Positions 59,816 to 64,000 of a stretch of 64,000 nt of DNA are shown one piece after another (position 1 is the first letter of the stretch; every line of letters starts with the position of its first letter). The DNA comes from Owenia fusiformis. Taxonomy: Eukaryota > Annelida > Polychaeta > Sabellida > Oweniidae. The stretch covers positions 45,031,885 to 45,095,884 of the forward strand of contig CAIIXF020000001.1 of assembly GCA_903813345.2 (NCBI GenBank). The letters run 5' to 3'. Position numbers and translations under genes: made by a program. The notes below the pieces were generated by a model. That model was not told where the DNA came from. It searched no databases and saw nothing but the letters and a program-made list of their open reading frames with translations.

Positions 59816-62800
59816 ATGTTTTGGAAAACGAAGCTGATCACCAACATGCTTGCCGTGATGGCATTTCTTAAAGTAAGTAATAATTTCAAAATTCTGTGTA
59901 CATTTTAGATCATTTTCATAAAATTACATTTCCTTAGCTAAATGTTGACACGGTCAAAGAGACAAACATATAACTCATAAAAATATACGATCATTATTTC
60001 TGGATTTTCACTGTATATAACATTAATATATTGTCAGTAAAATGCAGAAATACAAAAGAAACAATCAATTTAAAGTACATTCATGCTCGTGTTTAGTAAA
60101 TGCTTAGTTTTAGAGAAAATGTACTCTTTTGATCTATTTTCGTTTGGATTTACTTCATACACATTATTAGATGTCGCTGAGGGAATATTTTACACATCAT
60201 ATTTTGTCTGATTTGTTTCCCTGTTTTGAAATTACATTGTAATTCTTACAGGATATCCTATGATTTTGAGGAATATCATTTTTATCTACGAGGTGATATT
60301 GATATCTGTACGAGAGAGAAAAACGAACAAGGAGTGTATATGATATAATTGTAAAATGCCAAATAGGGTCAATTTAGCGGGAAATCAACAAGCGGAGTAT
60401 ATCTCATCACAATATCCTCCGCATATTGGGTTTCCGGAGTATATCGTGGCAATATCCTCCGCATATATATTGGTTTTCCGGAGTATATCGTGGCGATATC
60501 CTCCGGTTATTCATTTTGCCAATAGATATCAAATTTACTTTTTAATGTTATTATACATTTAGCATGTACTAAGTGTAGGATAATTAATATTATATTATCC
60601 TATTTTTAGATAGTTGACAGTAAGCCACTCGGTGAACACCTTCATGGAAGTGATAAGTGGACACCACCAGATGGGAGGAGTAGGGATGAGTATATGGCGA
60701 CAATGGGATTATCGCAACAGGAATGGAATACGATTCAAACAATCAATAAGGAAATTAATGAAATCATCAAGACCCAACATATCAGTCCAAGCCAGAATGT
60801 AAGAGAGTAATTTTTGTAAGTTTGTATATCTGTAAGCATGCATACACGTGATACAAAATTTTAAAGCCAACATACGAGCATATCATAACTAATTACAATT
60901 ATAGCTGAATATTTTACTAAATTTTGCAGAATGAGTTAGACCTGTCAGAATTCATCAGTGCTGATGATTACCAGGGCAACGAGCCTTTTCAAACACTCTA
61001 TCAAGCAGATGAGGGTGAAAATGGAGATGTCTATTTTGGAGATGTTATACTGAATGCAGAGCAAGCTTCGGTGATACTCACTTCACTAAAAAATAGGTCG
61101 AAAAGAGATACAATGAATTTTCTTACTTATCCTTCATATAAATGGACGGGAGTGATACCATACAAGATCATAGGGGAGAACTACAGTAAGTAAATGCATT
61201 ATCCAAAATGACACTGGCCAATAGCTAGGTGTATCGTTAATATGTTAAAATCTGGTTTGATGTTCTTTAATGTCTACCTGTCTTTTGAATACCTTGAAAT
61301 TTTTCCCTGCTACGTCTACATTTTTGTAACGGAGGAGTGAGTTCCCTGATCATGTTCATGTTTTTGGCGATTGTTTAAACTGTTCTCTTAACTTTTAGCT
61401 GACCTAGAGAGAACCATGATATATAGAGCATTCCAACACTGGGAAAGTCACACGTGTCTACGATTCCAAGAAAGACCAATAAATGATATCGTTGGTGCCC
61501 CACACCTCCTGATAGAAAATCCAGCCAATTCGTATGTGCATATTTCAAAATGATATCTACTTTTAGAATCAACTCTGTATCCTTGTCGCATACCATAGAA
61601 TGTAGTTTCCCATTAAGGTTATATGATTTTACCTTTATTAAAAAGGTACAGTCATCCACATTTACCATGGATGCAAGATGAAAATAACATCACTTGTATT
61701 TTCCTCGTATGAATGTGTATCACTTTGCTGAATTCTTCCCAGACCTTACTTAATCATTTAGACGTTTTGAAAAGAGCCCTTCTTTTCTTATCAATAAAAA
61801 ACAAAAGTCTTGTTCTCCAATTCTATTGTTCAATTTGGATTTCAAAAATCATTACTCTGGCTTTGAGATAGACGATTGTCGCCAAATGTAAGTAACGTAA
61901 GCCAAAACTGTCATATCACGTTAAATGTCTTAATTTAGGGCAACTTGCAATTCGTTTTTTGGACGTCAGGATACAGTCGATGGCCAGGTGATCAATTTGG
62001 GTTCGACATGCTTTGGATCGGTATGTAACACCCTATCTATATATATAAGTCTGAACACGTCATCATGTATAATTAATTTTTTCACGAAATATGTTTCGAG
62101 GATACACCATGAACATTTTATTTTAGGATGGTACTCCTGTCCATGAGATAGGACATGCACTGGGGATGTACCATGAACATCAAAGACCTGACAGGGATGA
62201 TTATATCAATGTGTATGAGGACCAAATCAGACCTAGTGGTTTAAGAAACTTTATCAAATATGAGTACACGGATGCCGTTACACATGTGCCGTATGACTAT
62301 GGTTCTGTTATGCATTATCATGCGAAGGTAATTTGTAAATAACATCAGTAATTATATCCAAGATGTCCAGTCAAATTGACTTGACGTTATAAATCAAATC
62401 GATATTCGCGGAAACGTAACAGTTGTGTCTTGCAATATGCTTCGACGTTATGAATAACGCTTTATATCAATCAATTTTCAATAAATTTTAGGCGTTTTGG
62501 ATCGAAATAATGCCCTCTATAATACCAAAAGATGGATCATACTTAAGTACGATAGGACAGAGAACTGGCTTGTCATTCTTTGATGCAATGGCTGTCAACA
62601 TTGAATACTGTAAGTCATATTATGATTTACAAACTTTCACTCGACACTAAAATTAGGAATATAATCAGATATAATAATCCAAAACCATATGACATATAAC
62701 ATGTCTAATGATATAATATGTATGTCTGCATATAACAATATAGCTACAAGGGTAATATTTCTATTGATGACTTAACATACTTCTTGGCATTGTTAAGGTA

Positions 62801-63328
62801 TTTATACATCCACAACTCCTTTGTTTGAAGTCATCATATTCGTTTGGTCATATTGTAGGCAGTGAAACCTGCCCTGGTCCTCTACCACAACCTTGTAGCA
62901 ATGGGGGATACCAAGACCCTAACAACTGCGACCTATGTAAATGCCCAGATGGCCTAAGTGGTGATACATGTGGAGATATACAACCTTCTAATGTTGGTAT
63001 GGAACCATAATGGTATTCTAGACGTAATATATAATAATATATAATCTGGAAAAGGATACATTACATTTTGATCAATTTCTAAAAGACCACTTCTTTGTTT
63101 GAACTAAATTGTGCGTTTAAATTGTAATTTATTGTATGTTTTAATCGTGACAAATTGTATATTTTAATTGTAATGAATTGTTTTATACTTCGATCAGTGG
63201 ATGCAGGAGGAGTTGTATCATTGGATGAAACTACACCGTCATATATAACATCACACCCAACATACAGCGACGCATCATCTTATTATGAAAATTACCAAGA
63301 GATCAACTGGGAAGTAATGGTAGGATAA
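59816..63328 (+). CDS. Astacin-family zinc metalloprotease with EGF-like domain and start of a CUB-like domain
   Basis: Nine exons: 59816-59872, 60610-60798, 60930-61185, 61399-61531, 61939-62020, 62127-62327, 62492-62609, 62859-62996, 63198-63328. Residues 1-19 are a short signal peptide. The propeptide contains YFGD, which resembles the astacin aspartate-switch motif (F-x-G-D), and a furin-like RSKR site near 138-141. The mature protease begins close to KWTGVIPYKI. The zinc site HEIGHALGMYHE (245-256) is complete and followed by RPDRDDY. The Met-turn is SVMHY near 299-303. Cysteines TCLRF, ATCNSF, STCF and EYC are in place. Residues 346-391 are EGF-like (PCSNGGYQDPNNC, CKCPDG). Exon 9 resembles the first strand of a CUB domain. 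Its end is uncertain: a stop at 63326-63328, or a donor at 63320 leading to exons outside the window. It is likely secreted and catalytically competent. Confidence 0.8.
60250..60543 (-). repeat. Dispersed palindrome-bearing repeat, copy C
   Basis: Reverse orientation: begins AGGATATCCTATGATTTTGA and ends CCTCCGGTTATTCATTTTGC, the mirror of the left border of copy B. It lies in intron 1 of the astacin gene. Confidence 0.8.
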
Positions 63329-63389
63329 ATTAGATTTTTGTTGTTTTTACTTCTTAATTCGATCCATGACAACAATGTTGATATTTCAG

Positions 63390-64000
63390 ATCCCGTTACC
63401 CTGCTCGATTAAGATCGTAATTTGTACCATGTACAGTTGAAATCATAATGTGTCTCGTGTTCAATTGAAATTATAATTTGTTCCATATTCAATTGAAATC
63501 ATAATTTGTACCATGTTCAATTGAAATCATAATTTGTATCATGTTCAATTGAAATCATAATTTGTTCCATATTCAATTGAAATCATAATGTCTCCCATGT
63601 TCAATTGAAATCATAGTTTGTACCATGTTCAATTGAAATCATAATGTGTCCCATGTACAATTGAAATCATAAATTGAACCATGTTCAATTGAAATCATAG
63701 TTTGTACCATGTTCAATTGAAATCATAATGTGTCCCATGTTCAATTGAAATCATAATGTGTTCCATATTCAATTGAAATCATAATTTCTCCCATATTCAA
63801 TTGAGATCATAATTTGTCCCATATTCAATTGAGATCATAATTTGTACCATGTTCAATTGAAATCATAATTTGTACCATGTTCAATTGAAATCATAATTTG
63901 TATCATGTTCAATTGAAATTCTAATGTGTCCCATGTTATGCCACGTCCTCTTGAAATCATAATGGGTTCCATGAAATCATAATCTGTTTCATGTTCAGTT
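63390..64000. repeat. 28-bp minisatellite running to the window end
   Basis: Unit TTCAATTGAAATCATAATTT-GTACCATG, about 20 copies, with the palindrome TTCAATTGAA in each. It continues past the window. Confidence 0.9.

Overview
This is an AT-rich animal genome segment with multi-exon genes, GT-AG introns, microsatellites and minisatellites, and many small transposon relics. The gene content points to a bilaterian marine invertebrate, probably a lophotrochozoan: a homeobox gene of the Rough (ro) family, which vertebrates lack; C-type lectin plus WSC receptors; Ly6/uPAR-like proteins; an astacin; and intron-containing tRNA-Tyr genes. I cannot name the species. All gene models were built by hand from splice sites and reading phase. 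In each model the exon lengths and intron phases sum to an intact frame.

Layout. 286-1273 (+): the last exons of an MDC1/PAXIP1-like BRCT protein. 2351-25208 (-): three tandem receptor genes (CLW-1, CLW-2 and CLW-3, working names). 26736-30493 (-): an unrecognised phospho-site-rich protein. 34881-36541 (+): ro. 37986-43233 (-): three tandem Ly6/uPAR-like GPI-type genes. 44259-50047 (-): a fourth receptor gene, CLW-4. 51219-58531: a 7.3-kb inverted-repeat mobile element holding a LINE fragment and a nested TIR element. 59816 to about 63328 (+): an astacin metalloprotease. The window ends in a 28-bp minisatellite.

Main observation. The four CLW genes share one plan: signal peptide, N-terminal half of a C-type lectin domain (CTLD), WSC domain, C-terminal half of the same CTLD, a second CTLD, then (except in CLW-3) a mucin-like stalk, one transmembrane helix and a cytoplasmic tail. 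The WSC domain therefore appears to be nested in the long-loop region of the first lectin fold, carried on exons with outer phase-1 boundaries. In three genes it is a pair of exons that could be skipped together without a frameshift. CLW-2 looks like a fusion of two such units. Its first unit has no WSC exons, and the matching intron holds a 180-bp-period array of tRNA-Tyr(GTA) genes instead. The remaining tRNA-Tyr copies lie in the equivalent introns of CLW-3.

The ectodomains look like a diversified carbohydrate or glycoprotein receptor family. The tails are unrelated to each other, but each holds at least one Tyr-x-Asn motif, which suggests cell-surface recognition with different signalling outputs. 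That role is inference.
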